Shown here piece by piece: positions 43,168 to 51,916 of a stretch of DNA of 64,000 nucleotides; within the stretch, counting starts at the first letter, position 1; each line of letters begins with the position of its first letter. The position numbers and the translations under genes were made by a program. The notes beneath the pieces were generated by a model. The model searched no databases, was not told the DNA's origin, and worked only from the letters and a program-made list of their open reading frames with translations. Origin of the DNA: Verrucomicrobiota bacterium (GTDB lineage: Bacteria; Verrucomicrobiota; Verrucomicrobiia; Opitutales; Opitutaceae); contig JADKHC010000008.1 of assembly GCA_016721945.1 (NCBI GenBank), forward strand, positions 1 to 64,000. Reading direction: 5' to 3'.

Positions 43168-43604
43168 AATCTGGAACTCAGGAACTCTGGAACGGAACAC
43201 TGAGCTGCTCCGGTGCAATGCGCCTGATGGTCAAAGGCATGGAGTGAAAATTCAGAAGCAAGCCGTCATTTAAACCCGCAGCTTTCATCTGCGATCGGCC
43301 AACGACAAAGAAAATATCCTCGATCGCCTGCACCGCCTTTAGCTCAACGAGCAGCTTACCCTCAACGACGATATCGAGCCGATGCTCGCCCACCACGACA
43401 TCGCGATAGAAAAGCTTAACCACCTTCTGTCGCTCAAACGAGATGCTCTGTGCAGCAAGCTCAACACAGAGCGCACTCTCGTAAACGGATTCGAGAAACC
43501 CTGGCCCGAGTGTTTTATGAACACGGATCGCAGCCTCGATAACGCGGCCACTCAGCTCTTTGTTGCTCAGTTCGGCCATTTCCAGAGTTCCTGAGTTCCA
43601 GATT
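43168..43604. mobile_element. GxxExxY cassette bounded by perfect 25-bp inverted repeats
   Basis: 43168-43192 and 43580-43604 are exact reverse complements. Each arm, read inward from its outer end, contains GGAACTCA, GGAACTCT, GGAA: octamers of the GGAANTCN type. The 387 bp between hold one gene whose ATG abuts the right arm and whose stop lies in the left arm (TCA at 43178-43180 on the plus strand). It separates nusB from ftsY. No transposase, and target-site duplications are not obvious (flanks tgtg and aaaa). I interpret it as a mobile cassette; the repeats are direct observation. Confidence 0.75.
43178..43579 (-). CDS. GxxExxY protein (PDDEXK_3-type nuclease superfamily)
   Basis: 133 residues. 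The name motif is GFLESVYESALCVEL (GxxExxY) at about 32-46. A PD-(D/E)xK-like core follows: LFYRDVVVGEHRLDIVVEGK, then LLVELKAVQAI, with D and E-x-K in the usual order, so a nuclease-type fold is plausible. The tail GLLLNFHSMPLTIRR is also typical. Family function is unknown. ATG 43579 sits one base from the right 25-bp repeat; the upstream arm contributes aggaactctggaa just before the ATG, and the final FQSS-stop is encoded in the left arm. Confidence 0.88.
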   Translation of the reverse strand: MAELSNKELSGRVIEAAIRVHKTLGPGFLESVYESALCVELAAQSISFERQKVVKLFYRDVVVGEHRLDIVVEGKLLVELKAVQAIEDIFFVVGRSQMKAAGLNDGLLLNFHSMPLTIRRIAPEQLSVPFQSS

Positions 43605-43618
43605 AAAACACCAAAATC

Positions 43619-44071
43619 TTACTCCGTCGCTTTGCGGGCGTCGCGGCCGAGTTGGTCTTTCAGGCGGTCGAGGATGCCATTGATGAAGCGCTTCGCGTCG
43701 GCATTGGAGAATTGTTTACTCAGATCGATCGCCTCGTTGATCGAGACGACGGGCGGCACGTCCTTGCGATAAACCATTTCGTACATCGCCAACCGCAGGA
43801 TCGCCAAGTCGATCTTGGCGATGCGCTCAAACTCCCAGTTGTGCGCGAGTCCTTTGATGCGCGCGTCAAGATCGGCGATATTTTCAATCACGCCGTGGAT
43901 GATTTCCTCGCCGTACGAATAGGTGTCGCGTGGGTTTTCCTGCGTTTCGAAAAACGCCTGAAGGTCGTTCGCGAGATTGGCCGGAGGATTAATACTCCAG
44001 GCAAAAAGATATTGGAGCGCGGCCACACGGCCGGCCCGACGCTGGGCAAATTGCGGTTTGCTGCTGCTCAT
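43619..44071 (-). CDS. nusB: Transcription antitermination factor NusB
   Basis: 150 residues, all helical. NusB pattern: RRAGRVAALQYLFAW, FETQENPRDTYSYGEEIIHG, ENIADLDARIKGLAHNWEFERIAKIDLAILRLAMYEM, VVSINEAIDLSKQFSNADAKRFINGILDRL. It binds boxA RNA with NusE in rRNA antitermination. Starts by a four-base ATGA overlap with ribH's stop, the common ribH-nusB pair. The GxxExxY cassette begins 15 bp past its stop and may interrupt a former ribH-nusB-ftsY operon. Confidence 0.93.
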   Translation of the reverse strand: MSSSKPQFAQRRAGRVAALQYLFAWSINPPANLANDLQAFFETQENPRDTYSYGEEIIHGVIENIADLDARIKGLAHNWEFERIAKIDLAILRLAMYEMVYRKDVPPVVSINEAIDLSKQFSNADAKRFINGILDRLKDQLGRDARKATE

Positions 44072-44541
44072 TTTGAAAAACGTCGTTTCAGGTCGGCCAT
44101 CTCCAAGGCCGCGCGGGCGAACTCGGCCCCACGGTTAATTTTCCCGATGCAACGGTCGTCGGCCTGCTTTTGGTTTTCCGCCACGACCACGCCATTGATC
44201 ACGGCGGTGCGCGTATCGAGTGCGACGCGCATCAACCCTTGCGCCGAAGCTTCGGCCACGAGTTCGTAGTGCTTCGTGTCGCCGCGGATGATCACGCCGA
44301 GCGCCACGATGACGTCGGGCTTGGTCGCTGACGCGAGCCATTGCGCAGCGCTGGGCAACTCGTTGGAACCAGGCACGCGATACACGCGGATTTTCTTCTC
44401 CTTCACCCCGGCGGCCTGCAGGTGTTCATAAACCTGGTGCAGCAACGCATCGACCAGCGTCGGGTTGTAACGGGCAGCAACGATGCCGACCGAAAGGCCG
44501 GTACCATCAACAGTCAGATCTTTAGGAGCAGCGAGACTCAT
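44068..44541 (-). CDS. ribH: 6,7-dimethyl-8-ribityllumazine synthase
   Basis: 157 residues from ATG 44541; upstream in-frame codons are implausible. Lumazine synthase signatures: GIVAARYNPTLVDALLHQV, RVPGSNELPSAAQWLA, VIVALGVIIRGDTKHYELVA (catalytic His), GLMRVALDTRTAVINGVV and the end AALEMADLKRRF. It condenses the butanone phosphate made by RibB with the pyrimidine to form lumazine, and assembles as a capsid-like 60-mer or a pentamer. It overlaps nusB; ribB (RibBX) is transcribed the same way about 1.3 kb upstream. Confidence 0.94.
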   Translation of the reverse strand: MSLAAPKDLTVDGTGLSVGIVAARYNPTLVDALLHQVYEHLQAAGVKEKKIRVYRVPGSNELPSAAQWLASATKPDVIVALGVIIRGDTKHYELVAEASAQGLMRVALDTRTAVINGVVVAENQKQADDRCIGKINRGAEFARAALEMADLKRRFSK

Positions 44542-45073
44542 GGCGTAACCGTTCTGTGTGCGCGTCCACCGGGCAGGGCGCAACCTCTTTTCTGGAGACA
44601 CCTCGGCCGCAACCTTCAGCGTCCTCCCTAAGCCTCCGTCCGTCCTGATTTTACTAACAACGGCTCATCGCGCCCACTCGCCATCAAACCCCATTTCTCA
44701 ACCGAAAAACCGCCGTCAAAGTCCGGCCTGATCAAGAATCTCCGATGGTTTCGTTTTCAGAACCGCCGCAATTTTCTACATGGCCAGAAGCGGAAAATTT
44801 TCTTCGCTCCGCTCTACTCTGCCCAGCGACGGCTCAAGAAATCTCGACCAAAGCAAAGACGGTAATCCATAAAAACGCGTTGAACTGGGTCGACTCTCTC
44901 TGCGTGAAGATCAGATCAAAGCTCGGGGTGTTCTTCCTACTCAAATCGGGCTTCGAATCGAAGTAAGCCGCCTCACACCTGACGGCATCGTCGCCGACAG
45001 CGACGACTCAAACGTGTACTACTTCACGCCCTGATGCTGTATAAATGCGGCTGGTTGTTCGCCTCGTTTTCAC
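44542..45073. other. 532-bp region without a convincing gene; possible decayed coding fragment
   Basis: No complete gene is supported. On the plus strand, 44873-45034 has a protein-like tail (RVELGRLSLREDQIKARGVL, PTQIGLRIEVSRLTPDGIVA, DSDDSNVYYFTP, stop) with no start codon and a stop just upstream at 44870. A second plus-strand frame opens at ATG 44745 and runs to 44966 with poorer composition. Together they look like a decayed or frameshifted gene. The region also holds the ribH promoter side. Confidence 0.35.
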
Positions 45074-45847
45074 TCAGTAAAACAACGGCGCAATCAGAGC
45101 AAACGCTGCTCCCAATAAAGAGAAATGGCGCAGCCTTTCCTTCGCTTGATATGACAGGACGCAATAACCGAGACCAACAACCGTGCCGAAAAAAACCAAG
45201 GGGAAAGGAAGTTCCTCAAACAGGTCCAACACCGCACCAACCCATGGAACTCCGGCAGAGAAAGCCCCGGCAGCGATTGAGAGCTTCCATCGGTAGTCTC
45301 CAGAAAACAAATACCCAACATCGTTGGACGACGGAAGCTGGACTGCGCTCACAGGGTAAGTCTCATCCTCGGCAGCCATCTGCTCGGCAGAATCGATACG
45401 TTCAATATGATCGAGCAGCTCGCGTACGAAATCGTCGCATTCCTGCGACTGATTCTTCTCCCTGACTACATAAAACACCGGACGCCCCCAGCAGTCGAAG
45501 AATTGAAATGAATCAACCCGGGGAACTCCCTGTATGGTCAACACCAGAAAAGTGCCTGAAAACATCAACGGCCCAATACTCAATCCCTGAAAATCTTTGC
45601 CGTGAATCATCACCACCAAAGCAGCCAACAAGCAAAGAACGCACAATACCAACGGCACCACAATCAACGCCGTGAAACGTCGGGCAACACGTCGATATTC
45701 TGGACTGATCGTTCTGAGCTCGATTCGTGACGTCTCGCCCTTACCCGTCCAATGGCTGCATATCTCAAGAGCGTCGGCTTTGAGATGGAAAATCTTCAGG
45801 CCTATCCGGGATTTCTGGATAAAGATCCGATCAGCCATTTTCGTCAA
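45074..45847 (-). CDS. Hypothetical multi-span membrane protein
   Basis: 257 residues from TTG 45847, chosen because a perfect AAGGAGG lies five bases before it (the next in-frame ATG is 45838). Topology: a soluble beta-rich N-terminus (IFHLKADALEICSHWTGKGE), two hydrophobic helices (about 60-105), an aromatic, acidic stretch (YVVREKNQSQECDDFVRELL), then three more hydrophobic helices to the end. No family recognised. It follows ribB (RibBX) with a 10-bp gap and very likely shares its transcript. Confidence 0.65.
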   Translation of the reverse strand: MTKMADRIFIQKSRIGLKIFHLKADALEICSHWTGKGETSRIELRTISPEYRRVARRFTALIVVPLVLCVLCLLAALVVMIHGKDFQGLSIGPLMFSGTFLVLTIQGVPRVDSFQFFDCWGRPVFYVVREKNQSQECDDFVRELLDHIERIDSAEQMAAEDETYPVSAVQLPSSNDVGYLFSGDYRWKLSIAAGAFSAGVPWVGAVLDLFEELPFPLVFFGTVVGLGYCVLSYQAKERLRHFSLLGAAFALIAPLFY

Positions 45848-45859
45848 CCGATCCTCCTT
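45848..45859 (-). promoter_or_regulatory. Shine-Dalgarno deciding a TTG start
   Basis: On the minus strand AAGGAGG occupies 45853-45859 and ATCGG follows to TTG at 45847, a 5-base spacing. The site overlaps the last codon of the preceding RibBX gene, so ribosomes finishing that gene are placed at the next start. Confidence 0.7.
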
Positions 45860-46955
45860 ACACCGGCACCTGCTCGACGATTTCTAGGTTGTAGCCATCG
45901 AGGCCGATCGCTTTGCGCGAGCTGTTCGAGAGCAGGCGGATTTTGCACAGGCCGAGCGCGACCAGGATCTGCGCGCCGATACCGTAATCGCGGAAACTCA
46001 TCTTCGGACCTTCGCCAGCATTGGCGTTGAGCTGGTGGACCACGTGCTCGCCGCGATTGCCGGGCTCCATATAAAGAATCACGCCGCTCCCCGCTTTTGA
46101 CACCGCTTCGAGCGAGGCGTGCAACGTGCGCTGACTGTCCATGCCGTTCGCGCGGAAGACGTCGCTCAATAGATTTTCGCTATGCACCCGCACCAGCGTG
46201 GGCTCAGCGGTGAGCGCGCCCATCACGAACGCGAAGTGGTGCCGCCCGTCGATCTTGTTGCGATAAACATGCACGGTGAACTGACCGTATTCGGAGGTGA
46301 AGGGCTTGGTGCAGACGAGTTCAACCAACTGATCGCGGCGATGACGGTACTCGATGAGCGAGGCGATCGAGATGAGCTTCAGGCCGAAACGTTTCTTAAA
46401 CTCGATGAGCTGCGGCAGACGCGCAACGGTACCGTCGTCGTTGACGAGTTCGCAGAGCACACCGCTCGGATGTAAACCAGCCAACATCGCCAAATCCACC
46501 GCTGCCTCGGTGTGACCGGCGCGTTCGAGCACGCCGCCGGGACGGGCGCGCAACGGGAAAACGTGACCAGGCTGCACGAGCTGTTCGGGATGCGCGTCGG
46601 GATTGGCCAGTGTGCGGATCGTTTGCGTGCGATCATAGGCGCTGATTCCGGTGGCGATGCCCTCGGCTGCATCGACGGAGACAGTAAAATCGGTGCGATA
46701 GGAATCGCGATTACGGCTGACCATCGGCCCGAGTCCGAGATGGCGAAGCTGCGGCTCCAACATGGGCACGCAGACGATGCCGCTACAGTAACGGATCATC
46801 ATGTTCACCGTCTCAGGTGTGGCTTTCGAAGCAGCCATGATGAGGTCGCCCTCGTTTTCGCGATTCTCGTCGTCGGTCACGATGACGAGTTTGCCATCGG
46901 CGATGTCTTTGATCGCAGACTCGACCGAATCAAATGCAACAGGGACGTCCGTCAT
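45858..46955 (-). CDS. ribB: DHBP synthase fused to degenerate GTP cyclohydrolase II (RibBX type)
   Basis: 365 residues. The N-terminal half is a complete RibB: DDENRENEGDLIMAASKAT, YCSGIVCVPM, TDFTVSVDAAEGIATGISAY, HVFPLRARPGGVLERAGHTE, LAGLHPSGVLCELVNDDG. It makes 3,4-dihydroxy-2-butanone 4-phosphate for RibH. The second half follows GTP cyclohydrolase II (VRVHSENLLSDVF, GEGPKMSFRDYGIGAQIL, RLLSNSSRKAIGLDGY), but the three zinc cysteines (CxxGD, RCDCG) are Asn and non-Cys residues and the GRGIG loop reads PGNRGEHV. GCH II activity is therefore unlikely; such proteins have been called RibBX. A separate active RibA is expected elsewhere. Confidence 0.9.
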   Translation of the reverse strand: MTDVPVAFDSVESAIKDIADGKLVIVTDDENRENEGDLIMAASKATPETVNMMIRYCSGIVCVPMLEPQLRHLGLGPMVSRNRDSYRTDFTVSVDAAEGIATGISAYDRTQTIRTLANPDAHPEQLVQPGHVFPLRARPGGVLERAGHTEAAVDLAMLAGLHPSGVLCELVNDDGTVARLPQLIEFKKRFGLKLISIASLIEYRHRRDQLVELVCTKPFTSEYGQFTVHVYRNKIDGRHHFAFVMGALTAEPTLVRVHSENLLSDVFRANGMDSQRTLHASLEAVSKAGSGVILYMEPGNRGEHVVHQLNANAGEGPKMSFRDYGIGAQILVALGLCKIRLLSNSSRKAIGLDGYNLEIVEQVPV

Positions 46956-47031
46956 GGGACGAAGAACGTCAGCGAGCTCTCACCTACTGTCAATCCAGCC
47001 ATCGGAGAGGTTTTCGAGTTCCGTTTTGCGA

Positions 47032-49737
47032 CTACGACCGCTTGGCCAACGCCTCGGCTACGGCGCGGCCGAGGGATGCAGTGGTGAGCGGTTTCTCGAC
47101 AATGCACTCAATCGCAAACTCGACAGCGCGAGCTCGGTCACTCTCGGAAAGATAACCCGTCGTAAGGATCGCGCGAAGTTCCGGTCGAAGCTTATGGGCC
47201 AGTGTGAGGAGCTCGAAGGCATTGAGACCCGGCATCGAAAAATCCGTGACAAGCAAATCACACGCCCCACCACCGCCCAAATAGTCGAGCACCGCCTTGG
47301 GGTGTACAAACGGGATGCACCGATAGCCAAGCCGTTCCAACATGAGCGCGCCCATACGTGTCAGCGAAGCTTCGTCATCAACAATAACAATCTGCTGCCC
47401 TGTTCCGCGCGGCAAACCGATGAGTGACGCGGGCGTATCCACTGTATTGGCAGGAGAAGTACAGGCCGGAAAATAGAGATGAAACACCGTGCCTTTCTCC
47501 GAAGAGCTGTACACCGAAATAGCAGCCTGGTGGCTTCGAATAATGCCATGTACGACCGAGAGCCCAAGCCCCGTACCCTGCCCCCGTTCTTTAGTGGTAA
47601 AGAATGGTTCGAAAATCCGGCTGACGATTTCAGGAGGGATACCGCAACCGTCGTCGCGCACCGAAAGCCGCAAATGCGGGCCGGGAAGCAACTCCGGATG
47701 AAGCACGATGATATCCGAACCAACATCAACCGCTTCTTCTATCACCTCGATCAGGCCATCGCGCGAGCCGATTGCCTGCACGGCATTAGTGCAGAGGTTG
47801 AGCGCCACCTGGTAGAGCTGCGTGGGGTCAGCCATGATGCGAGGCGAGGACTTGACGGTATGACGCAATGTGACCGAGACCGGGGTGGTCGCACGCAGGA
47901 ACTTCAGCATCTCGGCGAGGATCGGCGTGACACTGAGCACCTCGCGGCGCGGCTTTGTGTGGCGTGAAAACGTAAGAATCTGACGCACGAGACTCGTAGC
48001 CCGATACGTGGCCCTGCGAACATCCTCCAGTTGTTCACGCGAACCATGCGCTACCGGCAGGTCCTCAAGCACGATCTCGGTGTTACACAAAATAGCAGAG
48101 AGGATGTTGTTAAAATCGTGTGCGATGCCACTGGCGAGCGTGCCGATGGCATCCATCTTCTGTGCGAGCCTAACCTGCTCTTCGAGCCGTGTCTCTTGCG
48201 TCACATCCTGCGCAATGAACAGATAGCGCGTCGGTTCGCCGGCTGCCGCGAGAATCGGCGTGACGATAATATGAAGAATTATCGCTGTCCCCTGGTTATT
48301 GAAAAGCGAAATACGCTCCTGCCAACGACCGAGGTCGGCAGCCCGGGCGACCGTGGCAAACGAGAACGAATTACCACTGGCGTCCCGCCAAAGAGCGGCC
48401 GTGTCAGGCATCTGGTTGGGCTCAACGGGTTGAAGTACGCGGGTAAACGCAGCATTGGCATAAAAAGCCGTGCCGTCGTGGCTGAGCAGGGCGATGAGTT
48501 CGGTCGCCTGCTCGATGGCGGTCATGAGCAGTTGCAGCCGCTCATTGCTGCTGCGCAAAGCCACCTCGGCGCGGTGACGCCTAAGATTATTGACCACGAG
48601 AACCACCACTGCCGCTGACAACAACAGAATCACGCCCAACGTCGTGAGGATGCGCGCACGATACAGCCGGAAAAAGCTGTAAGGACGGTTAAAGATTTCC
48701 GCACCCGGCGGCAGCAGGTCCGTATCAATGCCATGCCGAATCAGTTGTGGATAACTAAAAACCACCTGCGAGGGGCTGTCGGTGAGCACCGGAATCGTCG
48801 CCATATCTTCGCCGCGCAGGATGCGACACGCGAGCGCTCCGGCCGTTTCGCCGTGCTGGATACTTGAGAGCACGGCTCCACCAACGCCAAGCCAGAGCGC
48901 ATTATCCCATCCATAACCATACGATACCGGCAGAACTGGTTGGTTAACCATGAAGATTGGTACCGCACTGCGCCGGGCAACCTCCTGAATAAAGACTGAA
49001 TCCTCCGAGATGACACGGCCGTTAAAATCCCGCGCGATTCCGATAATAAAAGCCGCATCACCTGGAGGCAGCGCGGCGAGGCGTTGGGGCAAATCCTCGG
49101 CAATCCAACCCCTAAGCTGGCGGAACTCCAGCCCGCGTCCAAACCGTTCCGCCGAACGAAAAAAGGCAGCCAGTGTGTCATCGTTGCCCAGCGCCGAGTC
49201 GCAGATCAAATGGATGGTGCGCGATTGGGGACGCAACTTGCGCAAGAGTTCGAAACAGCGGTCAAAATCAAAATCCTCTGTCACGCCGGTGACCCGAGTT
49301 TGCCCGGCCAATATTTCCAGACTGTAGTTATTCACCCCAGCAAAAACGATTGGAGTGTCTGGCGAGATCTTCGGCCGGTGCGCGAGCGCAAATTGCAGCG
49401 CAAAGTCATCCAGCGTCACGATCAGATCAAAACGAACGCCCTCGTATCTGCGCAGGATGAACTCGAGTAGCATCTGCGCGTGCCCCGGCGATACGTCGCG
49501 TTTGCCATCGAGAAACTCAACATCGGGAATCAGTCCGGGGTATTCCCGCAAGAGAACCCGCTGAAGCCCATGCAACTCGCCATCGCTCCAGCTATAGCCT
49601 GCATGATAGGAGTTGAGCACCAAAACGCGCGGTAATGGAGCGATAGCTTGATCGGCACCGATCACATCGCTTGATCCAAGCAGGAGAACCAGAGGCAAAA
49701 CCACCCCCAATACCTTCACGAAAAACCGTGAAAGCAC
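47032..49737 (-). CDS. Hybrid histidine kinase with periplasmic ABC-type substrate-binding sensor
   Basis: About 901 residues from GTG 49737; the ATG at 49896 would add 53 residues of poor composition. A signal/anchor (FFVKVLGVVLPLVLLLG) precedes a type-1 periplasmic-binding domain (about 35-330: VLVLNSYHAGYSWSDGELHG, LIVTLDDFALQFALAH, IVFAGVNNYSLEILAG), then a transmembrane helix (LTTLGVILLLSAAVVVLVV), a PAS domain, HisKA (GTLASGIAHDFNNILSAIL), HATPase (FFTTKERGQGTGLGLSVVHG) and a receiver (IVIVDDEASLT, LLVTDFSMPGL, VEKPLT). Small solutes are probably sensed outside and the signal relayed to the internal Asp, then onward. No cognate regulator is adjacent. Confidence 0.88.
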   Translation of the reverse strand: MLSRFFVKVLGVVLPLVLLLGSSDVIGADQAIAPLPRVLVLNSYHAGYSWSDGELHGLQRVLLREYPGLIPDVEFLDGKRDVSPGHAQMLLEFILRRYEGVRFDLIVTLDDFALQFALAHRPKISPDTPIVFAGVNNYSLEILAGQTRVTGVTEDFDFDRCFELLRKLRPQSRTIHLICDSALGNDDTLAAFFRSAERFGRGLEFRQLRGWIAEDLPQRLAALPPGDAAFIIGIARDFNGRVISEDSVFIQEVARRSAVPIFMVNQPVLPVSYGYGWDNALWLGVGGAVLSSIQHGETAGALACRILRGEDMATIPVLTDSPSQVVFSYPQLIRHGIDTDLLPPGAEIFNRPYSFFRLYRARILTTLGVILLLSAAVVVLVVNNLRRHRAEVALRSSNERLQLLMTAIEQATELIALLSHDGTAFYANAAFTRVLQPVEPNQMPDTAALWRDASGNSFSFATVARAADLGRWQERISLFNNQGTAIILHIIVTPILAAAGEPTRYLFIAQDVTQETRLEEQVRLAQKMDAIGTLASGIAHDFNNILSAILCNTEIVLEDLPVAHGSREQLEDVRRATYRATSLVRQILTFSRHTKPRREVLSVTPILAEMLKFLRATTPVSVTLRHTVKSSPRIMADPTQLYQVALNLCTNAVQAIGSRDGLIEVIEEAVDVGSDIIVLHPELLPGPHLRLSVRDDGCGIPPEIVSRIFEPFFTTKERGQGTGLGLSVVHGIIRSHQAAISVYSSSEKGTVFHLYFPACTSPANTVDTPASLIGLPRGTGQQIVIVDDEASLTRMGALMLERLGYRCIPFVHPKAVLDYLGGGGACDLLVTDFSMPGLNAFELLTLAHKLRPELRAILTTGYLSESDRARAVEFAIECIVEKPLTTASLGRAVAEALAKRS

Positions 49738-49910
49738 GGGACAACATCGATTCTCGGGGCGAGAGTATTCCAATCGATTAAAAGGGTAAAAGCGGAACCA
49801 ACAAAACGCTAAACACAAAACCCACGCAAACGAACCAAGTCCTAGCAATTTAGCAACGCACCCAACGGTGCTGCCCACGCAACCAAGCAACACCAATACA
49901 CAGACGTTTC

Positions 49911-50366
49911 TCAGAAACGAAAATCGAGCGCGGAGAACGACTCGACCGCCTCGCCGTCCTCAGAAATCAGCGTAATGAAAAGTTTGAAGTTGTACGGCGG
50001 TTGCACACGCACACACGTCAAGGTCTTGCCATCACCCGATGGGTTAAGCACGCGACGCTCGTCGCCCGATTTATTGATCGGATTCCAACGTGCAGTCGCA
50101 CGAGCCACGTCGCACGGAACCTGTTTTTTCTTTGCGTCGTAGAAAGAGATTTTGAAACCGCCGTCGGCGATTTCGACGCCGATGAAGCCGCCGTTTTTGC
50201 GGGCTGCCGAGACGCCAGGAATGACCGGCTCCGCTTCTTTGGCGATTTCCTCCTGTTTGGCAGGCGCGGGGGCGGGTTTTGCCGGTGGCTTGGCCAGCGC
50301 AGGCAGCGCCAGGCCGAACGAGGCAACCCACAACAAAGACTTCGCTAACGAGGCGTTGATCTTCAT
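49911..50366 (-). CDS. Hypothetical secreted protein
   Basis: 151 residues. Signal peptide (SLAKSLLWVASFGLALPALA), then an Ala/Pro/Lys-rich linker (KPPAKPAPAPAKQEEIAKE) and a beta-rich domain (GGFIGVEIADGGFKISFYDA, VRVQPPYNFKLFITLISEDG, ALDFRF). The final Phe suggests an outer-membrane or periplasmic protein, but it is too short for a barrel. No family recognised. It lies between the kinase gene and rarA on the same strand. Confidence 0.65.
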   Translation of the reverse strand: MKINASLAKSLLWVASFGLALPALAKPPAKPAPAPAKQEEIAKEAEPVIPGVSAARKNGGFIGVEIADGGFKISFYDAKKKQVPCDVARATARWNPINKSGDERRVLNPSGDGKTLTCVRVQPPYNFKLFITLISEDGEAVESFSALDFRF

Positions 50367-50444
50367 GGATCAACTGCTTACGCGACCCACGGCCCTTCGC
50401 AAGCTTCATTCCGTAAACGCGCGGTAAAAGCTTGGGGCGCGTTC

Positions 50445-51827
50445 CTACTTTCGTGCCTGTTGCAACTGCGCTTTTAAGCCCTGCCAGCGCGTAAGACGCT
50501 CGGCGATTCTCGCTTCGGCCCCAACCGTCTTCGGCGTGTAGAGCGAAAGCGGTTTTTCGAGGTAGTTTTGGCCCGAGATATTTTCCGGGTAGTCGTGCGA
50601 GTAACCGTAGCCCTTGCCATGACCAGCACGCTTGCTGGCTTGTCCACCTTTGTCGCGAAGCGCCAGCGGCACGGCCTGCACGGGCTGGTTGGCAATCGCG
50701 GCCTTGGCCGCATGCAGCGCGAGATTTGCCGAGTTGCTCTTCGGTGCGAGCGCGATGTACAGCGTCGCGTGGGCGAGCGCGTATTCGCATTCGGGAAGTC
50801 CGACGAAATCGCACGCCTGATGCGCCGCGATCGCGAGCGGCAACGCCAGTTGATCCGCCAGCCCCACGTCTTCCGAAGCGAGAATAACCAACCGTCGCGC
50901 AATAAAACGCGGGTCTTCGCCGCCAGCTAGCATTTTGGCTAACCAATAAACTGCGGCATCAGGATCGCAGCCGCGACAACTTTTGATAAAGGCCGAAATC
51001 GTGTCGTAGTGCTCGTCTTCGTCGGCGTCGTAGCGAATACGACGCTCGCGCGCGAACGCCTCCAACTCGGTCGGCGTGATCTCCGCTTTCTCAGGCAAGC
51101 TCAGCACGAGCACCTCGAGGGCGTTGAGCGCGCGCCGCAAATCGCCATCGCAGAGCACCGCGAGATCGTTGAGCACCGCGTCAGTCGCCGTACAACCACG
51201 CGAACCCAGTCCGCGTTCGACGTCCGACAACGCGCGCTTGAGCACGCCAGCCACGGCGGCGGTCGAGAGCGGTTCGAGCCGAAACAAATGACTGCGGCTC
51301 AACAGCGGCGGATTCACGTAGAAACCCGGATTGTGCGTCGTCGCTCCGATCAGGCGTACGTTTCCTTCTTCTACATCGGGCAGCAGCAGGTCCTGTTGCG
51401 ATTTATTGAAGCGGTGCAGCTCGTCGATAAAGAGGAGCGTGGGTGCATCCGTGCGACGCCGGGCCGTCGCGAGGATATCGCGCAACTCGGCCACGTTCGA
51501 CATCACCGCATTGACCCGCACAAAACGGCTCTTCGTCTCGCGGGCGATCACCTCGGCAAAACTGGTTTTTCCGCAACCGGGCGGTCCGTAAAAAATCAGG
51601 CTGCCGAACCGATTGCTCGTGATAAGCCGGGGCAAAAGCGACCCCGGCGCAGTCAGATGCTCCTGCCCGACGATCTCCGCCAGCGTTTGCGGACGCATGC
51701 GTGCAGCCAGCGGCTGACGTTCGCGGCGCGTCGCGTCGGAGACCGACGCAGGCTTGCCGCCGAACGTTTCGCTACTCAACGTTGGTTCGGCGTCTCCAAA
51801 AAGATCTGGCTGATCGGCAGGAGGCAT
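50445..51827 (-). CDS. rarA: Replication-associated recombination protein A (RarA/MgsA)
   Basis: 460 residues. AAA+ ATPase of the clamp-loader clade: ARMRPQTLAEIVGQEHLTAP, Walker A in FYGPPGCGKTSFAEVIA, Walker B LLFIDELHRFNKSQQDLLLP, sensor VRLIGATTHNPGFYVN, then the helical tetramerisation region ending with GYGYSHDYPENISGQNYLEK. It acts at stalled forks with SSB. The start is supported by GGAGG seven bases before ATG 51827 on the minus strand. Divergent from comEC. Confidence 0.93.
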   Translation of the reverse strand: MPPADQPDLFGDAEPTLSSETFGGKPASVSDATRRERQPLAARMRPQTLAEIVGQEHLTAPGSLLPRLITSNRFGSLIFYGPPGCGKTSFAEVIARETKSRFVRVNAVMSNVAELRDILATARRRTDAPTLLFIDELHRFNKSQQDLLLPDVEEGNVRLIGATTHNPGFYVNPPLLSRSHLFRLEPLSTAAVAGVLKRALSDVERGLGSRGCTATDAVLNDLAVLCDGDLRRALNALEVLVLSLPEKAEITPTELEAFARERRIRYDADEDEHYDTISAFIKSCRGCDPDAAVYWLAKMLAGGEDPRFIARRLVILASEDVGLADQLALPLAIAAHQACDFVGLPECEYALAHATLYIALAPKSNSANLALHAAKAAIANQPVQAVPLALRDKGGQASKRAGHGKGYGYSHDYPENISGQNYLEKPLSLYTPKTVGAEARIAERLTRWQGLKAQLQQARK

Positions 51828-51916
51828 TTTCTTCCCTCCAATTTTCGCTAATTCCGCACAATGGAAAGCCCTTTCAGCAAATTCACCGATCCTCGGTGCG
51901 TATCAGCACTCGATTG

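Noticed and set aside
43158..43200. Plus-strand AAAGGAGG followed by GTG and a 12-codon frame next to the left inverted repeat
   Set aside because: A strong-looking Shine-Dalgarno, but the frame ends after 12 residues and faces away from the genes there; treated as chance.
45034..45465. Plus-strand frame of 143 codons opposite the membrane-protein gene
   Set aside because: Basic, low-complexity antisense of a gene with a decisive Shine-Dalgarno and clear transmembrane pattern.
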